Source: Lachnospiraceae bacterium (GTDB lineage: Bacteria; Bacillota_A; Clostridia; Lachnospirales; Lachnospiraceae). Taken from it: 64,000 nt of DNA. A program made the translations under genes and the position numbers. The notes under the pieces were generated by a model. That model was not told the DNA's origin. It was given only the letters and a program-made list of their open reading frames with translations, and searched no databases. Shown one piece after another: positions 42,704 through 51,811 of the stretch (position 1 is the stretch's first letter; every line of letters begins with the position of its first letter). The stretch covers positions 3,678 to 67,677 of the forward strand of contig JAGZJD010000005.1 of NCBI GenBank assembly GCA_018365895.1. Direction: 5' to 3'.

Positions 42704-42719
42704 GTAAGTGGTGTATAAT
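42691..42719 (+). promoter_or_regulatory. Promoter of the phosphohexomutase gene
   Basis: TTTTCA (42691-42696), 17-bp spacer, TATAAT (42714-42719), overlapping the end of cotS. A small inverted repeat TTACC-TAAC-GGTAA follows at 42738-42751. Confidence 0.5.
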
Positions 42720-42799
42720 GAAACTATCTTTAGACATTTACCTAACGGTAAGAGAAAGCGAGAATTCGCATAAGAAAGGAATCCAGGAGGTTGATTACA

Positions 42800-44533
42800 A
42801 TGGGCTATCAGAAAAAATATCAGGAATGGCTTGAGAATCCATATTTTGATGCAGAAACAAAGGCAGAATTACAGGCGATTTCCGAAGATGATAAAGAGAT
42901 TAAGGAGCGTTTCTATAAAGATCTGGAATTTGGAACTGCGGGACTTCGGGGAATTATAGGGGCAGGAACAAATCGGATGAATATCTATACAGTCCGCAAG
43001 GCAACACAGGGATTGGCGAACTATATTATCAAGAAGGAGGCACAGAAACAGGGAGTAGCGATTGCTTATGATTCACGTCGGATGTCTCCTGAATTTGCAG
43101 ATGAAGCGGCTCTTTGTCTTGCTGCGAATGGGATCAGAGCGTATGTATTCGAATCACTTCGTCCGACACCGGAATTATCTTATGCAGTGCGTAAGCTTGG
43201 ATGTATTGCCGGAATTAATATTACAGCGAGCCATAACCCGCCGGAATACAATGGATATAAAGTATACTGGGAAGACGGAGCACAGATTACACCTCCGCAT
43301 GATAAAGGAATCATGGATGAAGTGAATGCAATAGAGCGCCATGATGAATGTAAGACAATCAGTTTTGAAGAAGCAAAGGAAAAGAATTTTTATATTGTGA
43401 TCGGCTCTGAAATTGACGATGCATATATCGCTGAACTGAAGAAACAGGTGCTTCATCAGGATGCCATTGATAAGATGCAGAGCGAACTGAAGATTGTTTA
43501 TAGCCCGCTTCACGGAACCGGTAATATTCCGGCAAGACGTGTTTTGAAAGAGCTTGGTTTTGAACATGTCTATGTAGTAAAAGAACAGGAACTTCCGGAC
43601 GGTAATTTCCCAACAGTGTCTTATCCGAATCCAGAAGCAAAAGAAGCATTTGAACTTGGACTAAAGCTTGCGAAAGAAGTTGATGCAGATCTTGTGCTTG
43701 CAACAGATCCGGATGCAGACCGTCTTGGTGTTTATGTAAAAGATACCGTATCAGGAGAGTATAAAGTACTTACTGGTAATATGTCCGGTTGTCTGTTGGC
43801 AGATTATGAGATCACACAGAGAAAAGCATTAAAAGGACTTCCGGAAGACGGATATTTGATTAAGACAATTGTTACATCGAATATGGCTGATGCCATTGCA
43901 AAAGAAAATGGCATCGGATTGATTGAAGTTCTGACAGGGTTCAAATATATCGGACAGCAGATTCTTGGTTTTGAGACAAGCGGAAAAGGCGAGTATGTAT
44001 TTGGATTTGAAGAGAGCTACGGATGTCTGATCGGAACACATGCGAGAGATAAAGATGCGATTGTTGCAACAATGGCACTTTGCGAAGCTGCTGCCTATTA
44101 TAAGACACAGGGCAAGACACTTTGGGATGCGATGATCGATGCTTATGAAAAGTACGGATATTACAAAGACGATATTCAGTCTATCACTTTGAAAGGAATT
44201 GAAGGACTTGCCAAGATCCAGGAGATTCTTGAAACACTTAGAAAAGAACCGCCGAAAGCATTTGGCGCATATAAAGTAGAAAAAGTGAGAGACTATCAGG
44301 CAGATACAATTACGGATCTTGCAACAGGTATGACAGTGCCGACGGGACTGCCGAACTCAAATGTACTTTATTATGAGTTAAATGATGCCGCATGGGTATG
44401 TGTAAGACCATCCGGAACAGAGCCTAAAGTGAAATTTTACTATGGTGTAAAAGGCACTTCTCTGGCAGATGCAGACAGCAGATCCGAAGAGCTTGGAAAG
44501 ACGATTCTCGAAATGATTCAGGAAATGCTGTAA
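42800..44533 (+). CDS. Phospho-sugar mutase (phosphoglucomutase / PgcA type)
   Basis: The 577-residue enzyme of the alpha-D-phosphohexomutase family has the phosphoserine loop NITASHNPPEYNGYK, the metal loop ATDPDADRLGVYV, the sugar loop GFEESYGCL and the phosphate loop RPSGTEPKVKFYYGV. FGTAGLRGIIGAGTNRMN at the N terminus is typical of the PgcA/phosphoglucomutase subgroup. It interconverts glucose 1- and 6-phosphate (possibly mannose phosphates), feeding cell-wall and glycogen precursors. The start at 42800 is preferred because AGGAGG ends 9 bp before it. Confidence 0.94.
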   Translation: MGYQKKYQEWLENPYFDAETKAELQAISEDDKEIKERFYKDLEFGTAGLRGIIGAGTNRMNIYTVRKATQGLANYIIKKEAQKQGVAIAYDSRRMSPEFADEAALCLAANGIRAYVFESLRPTPELSYAVRKLGCIAGINITASHNPPEYNGYKVYWEDGAQITPPHDKGIMDEVNAIERHDECKTISFEEAKEKNFYIVIGSEIDDAYIAELKKQVLHQDAIDKMQSELKIVYSPLHGTGNIPARRVLKELGFEHVYVVKEQELPDGNFPTVSYPNPEAKEAFELGLKLAKEVDADLVLATDPDADRLGVYVKDTVSGEYKVLTGNMSGCLLADYEITQRKALKGLPEDGYLIKTIVTSNMADAIAKENGIGLIEVLTGFKYIGQQILGFETSGKGEYVFGFEESYGCLIGTHARDKDAIVATMALCEAAAYYKTQGKTLWDAMIDAYEKYGYYKDDIQSITLKGIEGLAKIQEILETLRKEPPKAFGAYKVEKVRDYQADTITDLATGMTVPTGLPNSNVLYYELNDAAWVCVRPSGTEPKVKFYYGVKGTSLADADSRSEELGKTILEMIQEML

Positions 44534-44578
44534 ATCATCGAAAAAAGCCGGAAAATGTGCAAATACAGGCGAATTTTC

Positions 44579-44608
44579 TTGACAAAGTGAAAAACGCGTG
44601 GTTATACT
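44579..44608 (+). promoter_or_regulatory. Promoter of the HU gene
   Basis: TTGACA (44579-44584), 18-bp spacer, TATACT (44603-44608), 46 bp after the mutase stop codon. Confidence 0.65.
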
Positions 44609-44695
44609 GATTGAGATACTAACACGTTGGTACTTCAGCCAATCAGGGCTGTTTATCATATCCAGAGTTCTATAACAAGAGGAGGAAGAATTTTC

Positions 44696-44968
44696 ATGAA
44701 TAAAACAGAACTTATTGCAGCAATCGCTGAGAATGCAGAATTATCAAAAAAAGATTCTGAAAAAGCTTTAAAAGCATTTGTAGATGTAATCGCAGAAGAA
44801 TTAAAAAAAGGTGAAAAAGTACAGCTTGTAGGTTTTGGTACATTTGAAGTCAGCGAGAGAGCTGCAAGAGAAGGAAGAAATCCGCAGACAGGAAGTACAA
44901 TGGTAATTCCGGCTTCTAAGTCACCGAAGTTTAAACCAGGTAAAGCATTCAAAGATGCGATCCAGTAA
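44696..44968 (+). CDS. hup: DNA-binding protein HU
   Basis: The 90-residue histone-like protein starts [20 protein letters not shown] and contains [20 protein letters not shown], the beta-arm with the minor-groove proline (NPQTG), and ends [10 protein letters not shown]. It forms dimers that bend and compact DNA. AGAGGAGG lies 11 bp before the ATG. It has its own TTGACA/TATACT promoter and a 15-bp terminator stem after the stop, so it is mainly monocistronic. Confidence 0.96.
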   Translation: MNKTELIAAIAENAELSKKDSEKALKAFVDVIAEELKKGEKVQLVGFGTFEVSERAAREGRNPQTGSTMVIPASKSPKFKPGKAFKDAIQ

Positions 44969-44990
44969 GATTCGAGAATAGATTGAATAC

Positions 44991-45027
44991 AAATGGCATT
45001 ATAAGGCAGCTTATAATGCCATTTTTT
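44991..45027 (+). terminator. Terminator after HU
   Basis: AAATGGCATTATAAG (44991-45005) and CTTATAATGCCATTT (45010-45024) form a perfect 15-bp stem with loop GCAG and TTT at the end. Confidence 0.8.
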
Positions 45028-45040
45028 AGGAGAAAGAAAG

Positions 45041-45280
45041 ATGAGATTAGACAAATTTTTAAAAGTATCCAGACTAATCAAGCGCAGGACAGTAGCGAAT
45101 GAAGCGTGTGATGCCGGAAGAGTGCTTGTGAATGGAACAGTAGCAAAGGCTTCTGTGAAAGTGAAACCGGGAGATGTGATTGAGATCCAGTTCGGGACAA
45201 AGACAGTAAAGGCAGAGGTGCTGCAGATTCAGGAAACAACAAAGAAAGATGAGGCGAAAGACCTCTTCCGCTATCTGTAG
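45041..45280 (+). CDS. rqcP: RNA-binding S4 domain protein RqcP (YabO)
   Basis: The 79-residue protein is a single S4 domain: MRLDKFLKVSRLIKRRTVAN, ACDAGRVLVNGTVAKASVKV and KPGDVIEIQFG. It belongs to the Hsp15/YabO group; RqcP helps RqcH add alanine tails on stalled 50S subunits in ribosome quality control. The order yabO-yabP-yabQ-divIC-spoIIE is the same as in Bacillus. It follows the HU terminator, with AGGAGAAAGAAAG before the ATG. Confidence 0.93.
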   Translation: MRLDKFLKVSRLIKRRTVANEACDAGRVLVNGTVAKASVKVKPGDVIEIQFGTKTVKAEVLQIQETTKKDEAKDLFRYL

Positions 45281-45290
45281 AGAGTTTCTG

Positions 45291-45319
45291 GTATAAATAC
45301 GGACGACCTTTCATACAAT
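45291..45319 (+). promoter_or_regulatory. Sigma-E-like sporulation promoter of yabP
   Basis: GTATAAAT (45291-45298), 13-bp spacer, CATACAAT (45312-45319), a good match to sigma-E promoters. yabP is a sigma-E gene in Bacillus, which supports the assignment. Confidence 0.6.
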
Positions 45320-45360
45320 TAGGAAAGAAGAACATGTTGTGTGGAGGGAGTGTATAATTT

Positions 45361-45645
45361 ATGGAAGAAAGGCAGATTCAGAAAGCGCATAAGCTAGTCG
45401 TCAATAATAGAAAAACAAGTACGGTAACAGGGGTATTGGATGTGCTTTCTTTCGACTTAAACGAGATCCTTCTTGAAACAGAGCTTGGGATGTTAATGGT
45501 AAAAGGAAGTGATCTTCATGTAAACCGTCTGAGCCTGGAAAAAGGAGAAGTTGATCTGTCCGGGACGATTGATAGCATTGCGTATTCAGAAATTCATGCA
45601 GCAGGCAAGCAGGGTGAGAATTTGTTTGCCAAGCTGTTCCGATAG
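45361..45645 (+). CDS. yabP: Sporulation protein YabP
   Basis: The 94-residue protein has the YabP/YqfC domain: HKLVVNNRKTSTVTGVLDVL, FDLNEILLETELGMLMVKG and LHVNRLSLEKGEVDLSGTID. YabP is needed for normal spore maturation in Bacillus; its molecular role is not well defined. It has GTGGAGGGAG 8 bp upstream and a sigma-E-like promoter. The stop is 3 bp before yabQ, so both are transcribed and translated together. Confidence 0.93.
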   Translation: MEERQIQKAHKLVVNNRKTSTVTGVLDVLSFDLNEILLETELGMLMVKGSDLHVNRLSLEKGEVDLSGTIDSIAYSEIHAAGKQGENLFAKLFR

Positions 45646-45648
45646 CCT

Positions 45649-46005
45649 ATGATCTTAGGAATTGAACGAGAGGCAGCGATTTTTGCAGATGCGCTTCTTA
45701 CGGGTTTTTTTATTTGGGGTGTTTATACATCTCTTCGCATTTTCCGAAGAATTGTGAAGCATAAAATGGCAGTCGTTGCAGCAGAAGATCTTACATATTG
45801 GTTTTGGACAGCATTATTTTTATTCCGGGAAATGTATCTTACCTGTGACGGCAGTATTCGGTGGTATTTTGTGCTTGGCGTATGTCTTGGAGGAGCAGCA
45901 GGATATGGAATGCTGACATGGATTGGGAAAATATGTCGGATTCTGAAGGTTTGTTTTTCCGGAAAAAGCGGAAAACCACTTGAACATTCCCGGAAAAGAC
46001 GTTAA
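45649..46005 (+). CDS. yabQ: Sporulation protein YabQ
   Basis: The 118-residue membrane protein of the YabQ family has helices near residues 8-28 (FADALLTGFFIWGVYTSLR), 45-62 (DLTYWFWTALFLFREMYL) and 70-95 (WYFVLGVCLGGAAGYGML). In Bacillus it is mother-cell membrane located and required for cortex formation. Only 3 bp separate it from yabP. No separate ribosome binding site is obvious, so coupling with yabP is likely. Confidence 0.88.
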   Translation: MILGIEREAAIFADALLTGFFIWGVYTSLRIFRRIVKHKMAVVAAEDLTYWFWTALFLFREMYLTCDGSIRWYFVLGVCLGGAAGYGMLTWIGKICRILKVCFSGKSGKPLEHSRKRR

Positions 46006-46053
46006 TATAAATATGATAACGATAACCTGATAGAGAAAGTAAGGGAGAATGCA

Positions 46054-46380
46054 ATGGCAGGCATTAAGCAGAAGAGCCGTGCGAGAAAGCAGAGAAAGCG
46101 TATTTTGCATCATAAACAGAGTATATTGCTGATTAGTGGAGTGATGCTCTTTCTCGTAGTTGTGATAACAGTGGGCGGTATGTCCTTGAAAGCAAAGAAC
46201 GCTGCATATCAGGAGCAGCAGGAAGAGCTGCAGAGTCAGATTGATAAAGCAAAAGAACGTGCGGATGAAATTGACGATCTGGAAGAATATGTAGGATCTG
46301 ATTCATATACAGAAGAAGTTGCCCGTGAGAAATTGGGACTTGTATATCCGGATGAGATTATATTAGAGCCAGAGAACTAA
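46054..46380 (+). CDS. divIC: Septum formation initiator DivIC/FtsB
   Basis: The 108-residue bitopic protein has a basic cytosolic start (KQKSRARKQRKRILHHK), one membrane helix (LLISGVMLFLVVVITVGGM), an extracellular coiled coil (QEQQEELQSQIDKAKERADE) and the family end YTEEVAREKLGLVYPDEII. It is part of the divisome sub-complex with FtsL and DivIB that activates septal cell-wall synthesis. Position between yabQ and spoIIE matches Bacillus. Confidence 0.92.
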   Translation: MAGIKQKSRARKQRKRILHHKQSILLISGVMLFLVVVITVGGMSLKAKNAAYQEQQEELQSQIDKAKERADEIDDLEEYVGSDSYTEEVAREKLGLVYPDEIILEPEN

Positions 46381-46413
46381 AATAAATAGCATAAATAAAT
46401 TTTTACGAAAGAT

Positions 46414-46450
46414 AACTTCCGGAGACAGAGGTCTCCGGAAGTTTCTTTTG
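46414..46450 (+). terminator. Terminator between divIC and spoIIE
   Basis: AACTTCCGGAGAC (46414-46426) and GTCTCCGGAAGTT (46431-46443), a perfect 13-bp stem with a 4-base loop, followed by TCTTTTG. Confidence 0.75.
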
Positions 46451-46469
46451 TTTATGAGGAGGACTGAAT

Positions 46470-47876
46470 ATGAGAGACACGAAAGAGCAGATGACAGTGA
46501 TGGAAAATCCGTATGTAGAGCAGATTGAAAAATTTGCCTCATCACTTCAGAAGCTGTCCGGCATATTTCTGAGTCTGGAAGGAGTGAAAAAAACATTTGC
46601 ACCGGAAGAAGTGGAGCAAATGTTGGATCAGGTACATAGAAAAGTATGTGCGTCCTGTGAGGAGTACGAGATTTGTATGAAAGAACGGCAGACGGAGATG
46701 CGTCAGTTCATTTATGATCTTCTTCTGACAATTGAGAATTACGGTACAGATTTGAATATTGAAATGAAGCGGAAACTTGAGAAGCGATGCTGTGCTTCAG
46801 AGAAATTGTTGGAAGAATTGTTAGAAGCGTTTGGAAGTGCAAAACAGGAACTGCTTTGGAATAATCGGATTGTGCAGAATCGACAGGGCTGTGCAAAGCA
46901 AATGGATTTGTTTACCGAAGTAGTAAGACAGGCAGCGAAGGAGATTGGAGCCAGTATCTTTCGGGATGAGCATCTTGAGAAAAAACTGCGGAATCGTTTT
47001 CGAAAAAGCGGTATACGACTTCTCCAAAGCCTGTTTTTTGTAACGGAAAACGGAAGGTATGAAATTCATGTTACAATCAAGGCAATGAAACATCAGTGTA
47101 TTACAACAAAAGAAGTTGCAAGAATTGTGTCTTCCTGCACAGGGAAACATCTGATTCTCCAGGCAGATGAACGTCCGATCCTGCCGGAAGAATACTGTAC
47201 AGTTGTATGCATGGAAAATGCTTCTTTTTATTCGCTGCGCGGGGTTGCCAAGATTGGAAAAGGATGTGATAAGATTTCCGGAGATAATTTTCTTATGATG
47301 GAGCTGCCGGGAGGAAAAGAAGGGGCAGTAATTTCAGACGGAATGGGATCGGGTGAAAAAGCATTTCGGGAGAGTGCCCGTGTAGTAGAACTTTTGGAAG
47401 AACTTCTGGAAGCCGGGTATCCGCACAAAATGGCGCTTCAGCTCATGAATACAGCGCTTGTGGCGGGACGGGAGGAAATCTGTTTTTCCACAATTGATAT
47501 GAGTATTTTTGATATGTATTCCGGTGTGTGTGAATTTGTAAAAGTCGGCGCGTCTACGACATTTGTAAAATGCGGACAAGAGGTGGAACGGATTACTTCA
47601 ACAAGTCTTCCGCTTGGCGTTGTGCAGAATCTGGAATTTGATACAGTAACGAAGCAGCTTGAGAGCGGAGATGTAGTAGTAATGGTAACAGACGGAGTTA
47701 TGGATGCACTTCCGGTAGGTGAGCAGGAACTTGTACTGGAGACGATTATCAAAGGAACAGAAATCCAGAATCCAACGGAGATGGCAGAGCATATTCTCGA
47801 ACAGGTATTGAATTTTACCGGAGAGAAACCGCTTGATGATATGACGGTACTTGTAATTGGAATCTGGAATGTGTAG
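46470..47876 (+). CDS. SpoIIE family protein phosphatase lacking the membrane domain
   Basis: The 468-residue protein has an N-terminal soluble regulatory part with a Cys motif (CASCEEYEIC) and helices, followed by a PP2C/SpoIIE phosphatase domain from about residue 265: KISGDNFLMMEL, AVISDGMGSGEKAF with metal-binding Asp, FSTIDMSIFDMYSG, and GDVVVMVTDGVMDAL and DDMTVLVIGIW with further Asp residues. SpoIIE dephosphorylates SpoIIAA to release sigma-F in the forespore. Bacillus SpoIIE (about 830 residues) has ten N-terminal membrane helices; none is seen here, so localisation must differ or depend on a partner. Synteny with tilS-hpt-ftsH supports orthology. Confidence 0.88.
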   Translation: MRDTKEQMTVMENPYVEQIEKFASSLQKLSGIFLSLEGVKKTFAPEEVEQMLDQVHRKVCASCEEYEICMKERQTEMRQFIYDLLLTIENYGTDLNIEMKRKLEKRCCASEKLLEELLEAFGSAKQELLWNNRIVQNRQGCAKQMDLFTEVVRQAAKEIGASIFRDEHLEKKLRNRFRKSGIRLLQSLFFVTENGRYEIHVTIKAMKHQCITTKEVARIVSSCTGKHLILQADERPILPEEYCTVVCMENASFYSLRGVAKIGKGCDKISGDNFLMMELPGGKEGAVISDGMGSGEKAFRESARVVELLEELLEAGYPHKMALQLMNTALVAGREEICFSTIDMSIFDMYSGVCEFVKVGASTTFVKCGQEVERITSTSLPLGVVQNLEFDTVTKQLESGDVVVMVTDGVMDALPVGEQELVLETIIKGTEIQNPTEMAEHILEQVLNFTGEKPLDDMTVLVIGIWNV

Positions 47877-48013
47877 CATCCTGAATATGAGGATAGGCGG
47901 CAATAGGTAAGAAAGTCGGAAGCTTGACTTTGAACAGAAAATTCATTATATTTGTACTGGAATCTAATAATGATAATAGAGCAGGAGACTGCATAGATGA
48001 CAGGATCAAAGTT

Positions 48014-49441
48014 ATGGTAGAAAAAATTAGAGCATATGTAGAGAAGTATCATATGCTGGAACAATCAGATATTGTAGTTGCAGGCATATCAGGGGGAGCA
48101 GACTCGGTATGCCTTCTTTTCGTATTAATGGATCTGCAAAAAGAGATTGGGTTTCAAATCCGTACAGTGCATGTGCATCATGGTTTGCGGGGGGAGGCGG
48201 CAGATGCAGACGCAGCTTTTGTGAAAGAGTTGACAGAACAACACAAAATCCCCTGTACAATTTATTACTATGATGTGGAATTAGAAGCGAAAAAACGGAA
48301 ACAATCTACAGAAGAGGCAGGGAGAGAGGTGCGCCGGGAAGCATTTCAAAGAGAGCGGGAGCTGTATGGCGGAACGAAAATTGCGCTGGCGCATCACAGC
48401 GATGATAATGCGGAGACATTTCTCATGAATCTTATCAGAGGGAGCCGGCTGCAGGGACTTGGAGGTATGCGTCCGGTATCCGGCAGCATGATTCGGCCTC
48501 TTCTGTGTGTCAGAAGAAAAGAAATTGAAATGTACCTGGAAGAAAGACAGATATCCTACTGTACAGATATAACTAATTTTGAAAATATTTACACAAGAAA
48601 TAAACTTCGCAATTGTGTAATACCGTATTTGGAAGAGGAGATTAATCTGGCAGCAGTAGCGCATATGAATCAGACAATGGAACAGATTTGGCAAATCAGT
48701 GATTATATGAATGCACAGGTAGAGAAAGCATTTGATGAGTATGTGAAGATCAATGAGAAGGAAGTAAGAATCCACATAGCGGCAAGAGCGGCTCTCTCGG
48801 AAGTTATTTTTCATATGCTCTGCCACCGTGTGATTGCAAAGGCAGCAGGGAGCGAGAAAAATATTGGACAAAAACATGTAGAACTGTTAAGTTCCATGTG
48901 GGATCAGCAAAAGGGAAGCAAACTGTCTTTGCCATATCGACTGGCAGCTGTGCGGGAAGAAACGTTCATTTGTATTAAGAAAATGGAAGAAAAGAATCTG
49001 CAAGAGCGAAATGGAGAAACAGGCAGTATAGAAGTTTCGTATCCGGTTATTCCGGGAATGCAGTTAAAAGTAGAAAATAGTGTTATTACTGCAAAATTAA
49101 TAGAAAAATCTTCCGCAGATGCTGTAAATGTACCAGATAATATATATACGAAATGGTTTGATTATGATATAATAAAAGATACTGTAATAGTCAGAAAACG
49201 GCGTCCCGGAGATTATATTATAATTGATAAGTCCGGGAAAAAGCAGAAATTGAAATCTTATTTTATTAATGAAAAGATTCCAAAAGAAGAGAGAGACCGG
49301 ATCTGGCTTGTTGCACAGGGAAGTCATGTGCTGTGGATAGCGGGATATCGCAGAGGATGTGCGGCATATGTCTTAGAAAAAACAAAAAGAATTTTAGAAA
49401 TCACGATACATGGAGGAGAAAAAGATGTCAGAAACAATTAG
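48014..49441 (+). CDS. tilS: tRNA(Ile)-lysidine synthase
   Basis: The 475-residue ATP-dependent ligase attaches lysine to C34 of tRNA-Ile(CAU) so that it reads AUA. The PP-loop is GISGGADSVCLLF, followed by HVHHGLRGEAADADA and ALAHHSDDNAETFLMNL; the C-terminal TilS domain carries VIVRKRRPGDYII and DRIWLVAQGSHVLWIAGYR. The start 48014 is chosen for family length; earlier in-frame starts such as TTG 47924 have no family support. Its last 17 bp overlap hpt. Such an enzyme is essential. Confidence 0.94.
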   Translation: MVEKIRAYVEKYHMLEQSDIVVAGISGGADSVCLLFVLMDLQKEIGFQIRTVHVHHGLRGEAADADAAFVKELTEQHKIPCTIYYYDVELEAKKRKQSTEEAGREVRREAFQRERELYGGTKIALAHHSDDNAETFLMNLIRGSRLQGLGGMRPVSGSMIRPLLCVRRKEIEMYLEERQISYCTDITNFENIYTRNKLRNCVIPYLEEEINLAAVAHMNQTMEQIWQISDYMNAQVEKAFDEYVKINEKEVRIHIAARAALSEVIFHMLCHRVIAKAAGSEKNIGQKHVELLSSMWDQQKGSKLSLPYRLAAVREETFICIKKMEEKNLQERNGETGSIEVSYPVIPGMQLKVENSVITAKLIEKSSADAVNVPDNIYTKWFDYDIIKDTVIVRKRRPGDYIIIDKSGKKQKLKSYFINEKIPKEERDRIWLVAQGSHVLWIAGYRRGCAAYVLEKTKRILEITIHGGEKDVRNN

Positions 49442-49952
49442 AGAACTTATTTCAGAAGCTGCACTTGATGCGAGAATCAGAGAGTTGGGAAAACAGATCA
49501 GTGAAGATTATGCAGGAAAACAGGTACATTTAATCTGTGTTTTAAAAGGCGGAGTATTTTTTATGTGTGAACTTGCTAAGAGAATCACTGTCCCGGTGTC
49601 AATGGATTTTATGAGTGTGGGAAGTTACGGAGATGGAACAACATCAAGCGGTGTTGTAAAGATTGCAAAAGATCTTGACGAAAGCCTGGAAGGAAAGGAT
49701 GTTCTTGTTGTGGAAGACATTATTGATTCCGGAAGAACATTATCTTATCTGCTTGAGATCCTTGCTAAGAGAGGACCAAAGAGCATGAAGCTTTGTACAC
49801 TGCTTGACAAACCGGATCGCCGTGTCAGAGAAGTGAAGGTAGATTATACAGGCTTTGTGATTCCGGATGAATTTATCGTAGGATATGGTCTGGATTATGC
49901 ACAGAAGTACAGAAATCTGCCGTATATCGGTATTGTTGAAGGAATTGAATAG
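49425..49952 (+). CDS. hpt: Hypoxanthine phosphoribosyltransferase
   Basis: The 175-residue purine salvage enzyme makes IMP or GMP from hypoxanthine or guanine and PRPP. The PRPP motif reads [29 protein letters not shown] is the flexible loop, and [10 protein letters not shown] and [18 protein letters not shown] are family signatures. GGAGG lies 9 bp before ATG 49425, inside an upstream in-frame ATG codon context at 49410, so the later start is preferred. It overlaps tilS by 17 bp and is followed closely by ftsH, as in Bacillus. Confidence 0.96.
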   Translation: MSETIRELISEAALDARIRELGKQISEDYAGKQVHLICVLKGGVFFMCELAKRITVPVSMDFMSVGSYGDGTTSSGVVKIAKDLDESLEGKDVLVVEDIIDSGRTLSYLLEILAKRGPKSMKLCTLLDKPDRRVREVKVDYTGFVIPDEFIVGYGLDYAQKYRNLPYIGIVEGIE

Positions 49953-49966
49953 GAAGGAGCAGCAAA

Positions 49967-51808
49967 TTGGACAGTAATAAGAACAGAGGATTTGGGGGTG
50001 CGACCTTTATTTTGTTCCTGGTGACGCTGTTTGCAGTGTTCTGGTTTACAAATCAGGCGCAGAACAGAGATCGGGAATTTACTTATCGCGAATATCAGGA
50101 AGCTCTTGAAAATGGAGATATTCAGCGCGCAGTAATTAATCAGGACCGTTCTATTCCAACGGGGCAGATCGTCTTTACGCTGGATGATGGAGAGACAAAA
50201 ACGCTGAATGTGTCTAATGTCAATGAAGTGCAGGAACAGTTGGAAGAGGAGAAGATTGACTTTATTGTTACGAGTGTTCCGGAAGAAAGCTGGATTACGA
50301 CAGTACTTCTTCCGATGGGAATCTCTATTGTGGCAGTACTTGTTGTATTTTTGTTGATGAATCGGCAGGCAGGCGGCGGTGCGAACGCGAAAGCGATGAA
50401 TTTTGGAAAGAGCCGCGCCAAGATGAGCACAGATAAAGATAAGAAAGTTAATTTTGATAAAGTTGCAGGGCTGAAAGAAGAGAAAGAAGAGCTGGAGGAG
50501 ATTGTTGATTTCCTGAAGGCTCCAACAAAGTACACACAGCTCGGAGCAAGAATTCCGAAAGGAGTGCTTCTTGTAGGACCTCCGGGAACCGGTAAGACAT
50601 TGCTTGCGAAAGCAGTTGCAGGAGAAGCAGGTGTTCCGTTCTTTAGTATTTCAGGATCTGATTTCGTAGAGATGTTTGTTGGTGTTGGAGCTTCCCGTGT
50701 CCGGGATTTGTTTGAAGATGCGAAGAAAAATGCTCCATGCATTGTATTCATTGATGAGATTGATGCAGTTGCAAGACGTCGTGGTACTGGAATGGGCGGC
50801 GGCCATGACGAACGGGAACAGACATTGAACCAGATGCTTGTTGAGATGGATGGTTTCGGAGTCAATGAAGGCATTATCGTAATGGCGGCAACGAACCGTG
50901 TCGATATCCTTGACCCGGCAATCCTTCGTCCGGGAAGATTTGATAGAAAAGTTGTTGTAGGGCGTCCGGATGTTCTTGGACGTGAAGAGATTTTGAAAGT
51001 GCATGCGAAGGGAAAACCGCTTGGAGATGATGTGGATCTGAAACAGATTGCACAGACAACAGCAGGATTTACCGGTGCAGATCTTGAGAATCTTCTCAAT
51101 GAAGCGGCAATCTATGCGGCGAAAGACAGCCGTCCGTATATTACACAGGCAGATATTCGCCATTCTTTCGTGAAGGTAGGAATCGGATCAGAGAAGAAGA
51201 GCCGTGTGATTTCTGATAAAGAAAAGAGAATTACAGCTTACCATGAGGCGGGTCACGCGATTTTATTCCATGTGCTTCCGGATGTCGGACCGGTATATAG
51301 TGTTTCTATTATCCCAACCGGAGCAGGAGCAGCAGGATATACGATGCCGCTTCCGGAGCAGGATGAAATGTTCCTGACAAAAGGAAAAATGCTGCAGGAT
51401 ATTACAGTATCATTAGGAGGCCGTATTGCTGAGGAGAAGATTTTCGGCGATATTACAACGGGAGCGTCACAGGACATTAAACAGGCAACAGCGACAGCGA
51501 GAGCAATGGTAACGAAGTATGGTATGTCCGAACGTCTCGGAACGATCAACTATGATGATGACAGTGATGAGGTATTTATTGGACGTGATCTGGCACATGC
51601 AGCGCGCAGCTATGGGGAGCGTATCGCAGGAGAAATTGATGCAGAAGTGAAAAATATTATTGATGGATGCTACCGTCATGCAGAACAGCTTCTGGATGAG
51701 TATATGCCGGTACTTCACTCTTGTGCAGAGCTTTTGATGGAGAAAGAAAAGATTACGAGAGAAGAATTTGAGGCATTATTTGAAACTCCGGACAGATCAG
51801 AGGGATAG
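49967..51808 (+). CDS. ftsH: ATP-dependent zinc metalloprotease FtsH
   Basis: The 613-residue membrane protease starts with TTG at 49967, supported by AAGGAGCAGCAAA. Helix 1 ([16 protein letters not shown]), an extracellular domain and helix 2 ([19 protein letters not shown]) precede the AAA domain with Walker A GPPGTGKT (204-211), Walker [11 protein letters not shown] and the [22 protein letters not shown]. The protease site is HEAGH at 426-430. It degrades membrane proteins and regulators and is needed for stress and sporulation. It is the last gene of the tilS-hpt-ftsH group, with only 3 bp to the next gene. Confidence 0.97.
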   Translation: MDSNKNRGFGGATFILFLVTLFAVFWFTNQAQNRDREFTYREYQEALENGDIQRAVINQDRSIPTGQIVFTLDDGETKTLNVSNVNEVQEQLEEEKIDFIVTSVPEESWITTVLLPMGISIVAVLVVFLLMNRQAGGGANAKAMNFGKSRAKMSTDKDKKVNFDKVAGLKEEKEELEEIVDFLKAPTKYTQLGARIPKGVLLVGPPGTGKTLLAKAVAGEAGVPFFSISGSDFVEMFVGVGASRVRDLFEDAKKNAPCIVFIDEIDAVARRRGTGMGGGHDEREQTLNQMLVEMDGFGVNEGIIVMAATNRVDILDPAILRPGRFDRKVVVGRPDVLGREEILKVHAKGKPLGDDVDLKQIAQTTAGFTGADLENLLNEAAIYAAKDSRPYITQADIRHSFVKVGIGSEKKSRVISDKEKRITAYHEAGHAILFHVLPDVGPVYSVSIIPTGAGAAGYTMPLPEQDEMFLTKGKMLQDITVSLGGRIAEEKIFGDITTGASQDIKQATATARAMVTKYGMSERLGTINYDDDSDEVFIGRDLAHAARSYGERIAGEIDAEVKNIIDGCYRHAEQLLDEYMPVLHSCAELLMEKEKITREEFEALFETPDRSEG

Positions 51809-51811
51809 CGT

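Noticed and set aside
47438..48064. Minus-strand frame across the spoIIE end
   Set aside because: Antisense of spoIIE with no recognisable domain; the intergenic part has no promoter on that strand.
50140..51099. Long antisense frame within ftsH
   Set aside because: Ser/Pro/Thr-rich low-complexity translation typical of an antisense shadow of a highly coding gene; no ribosome binding site or family.
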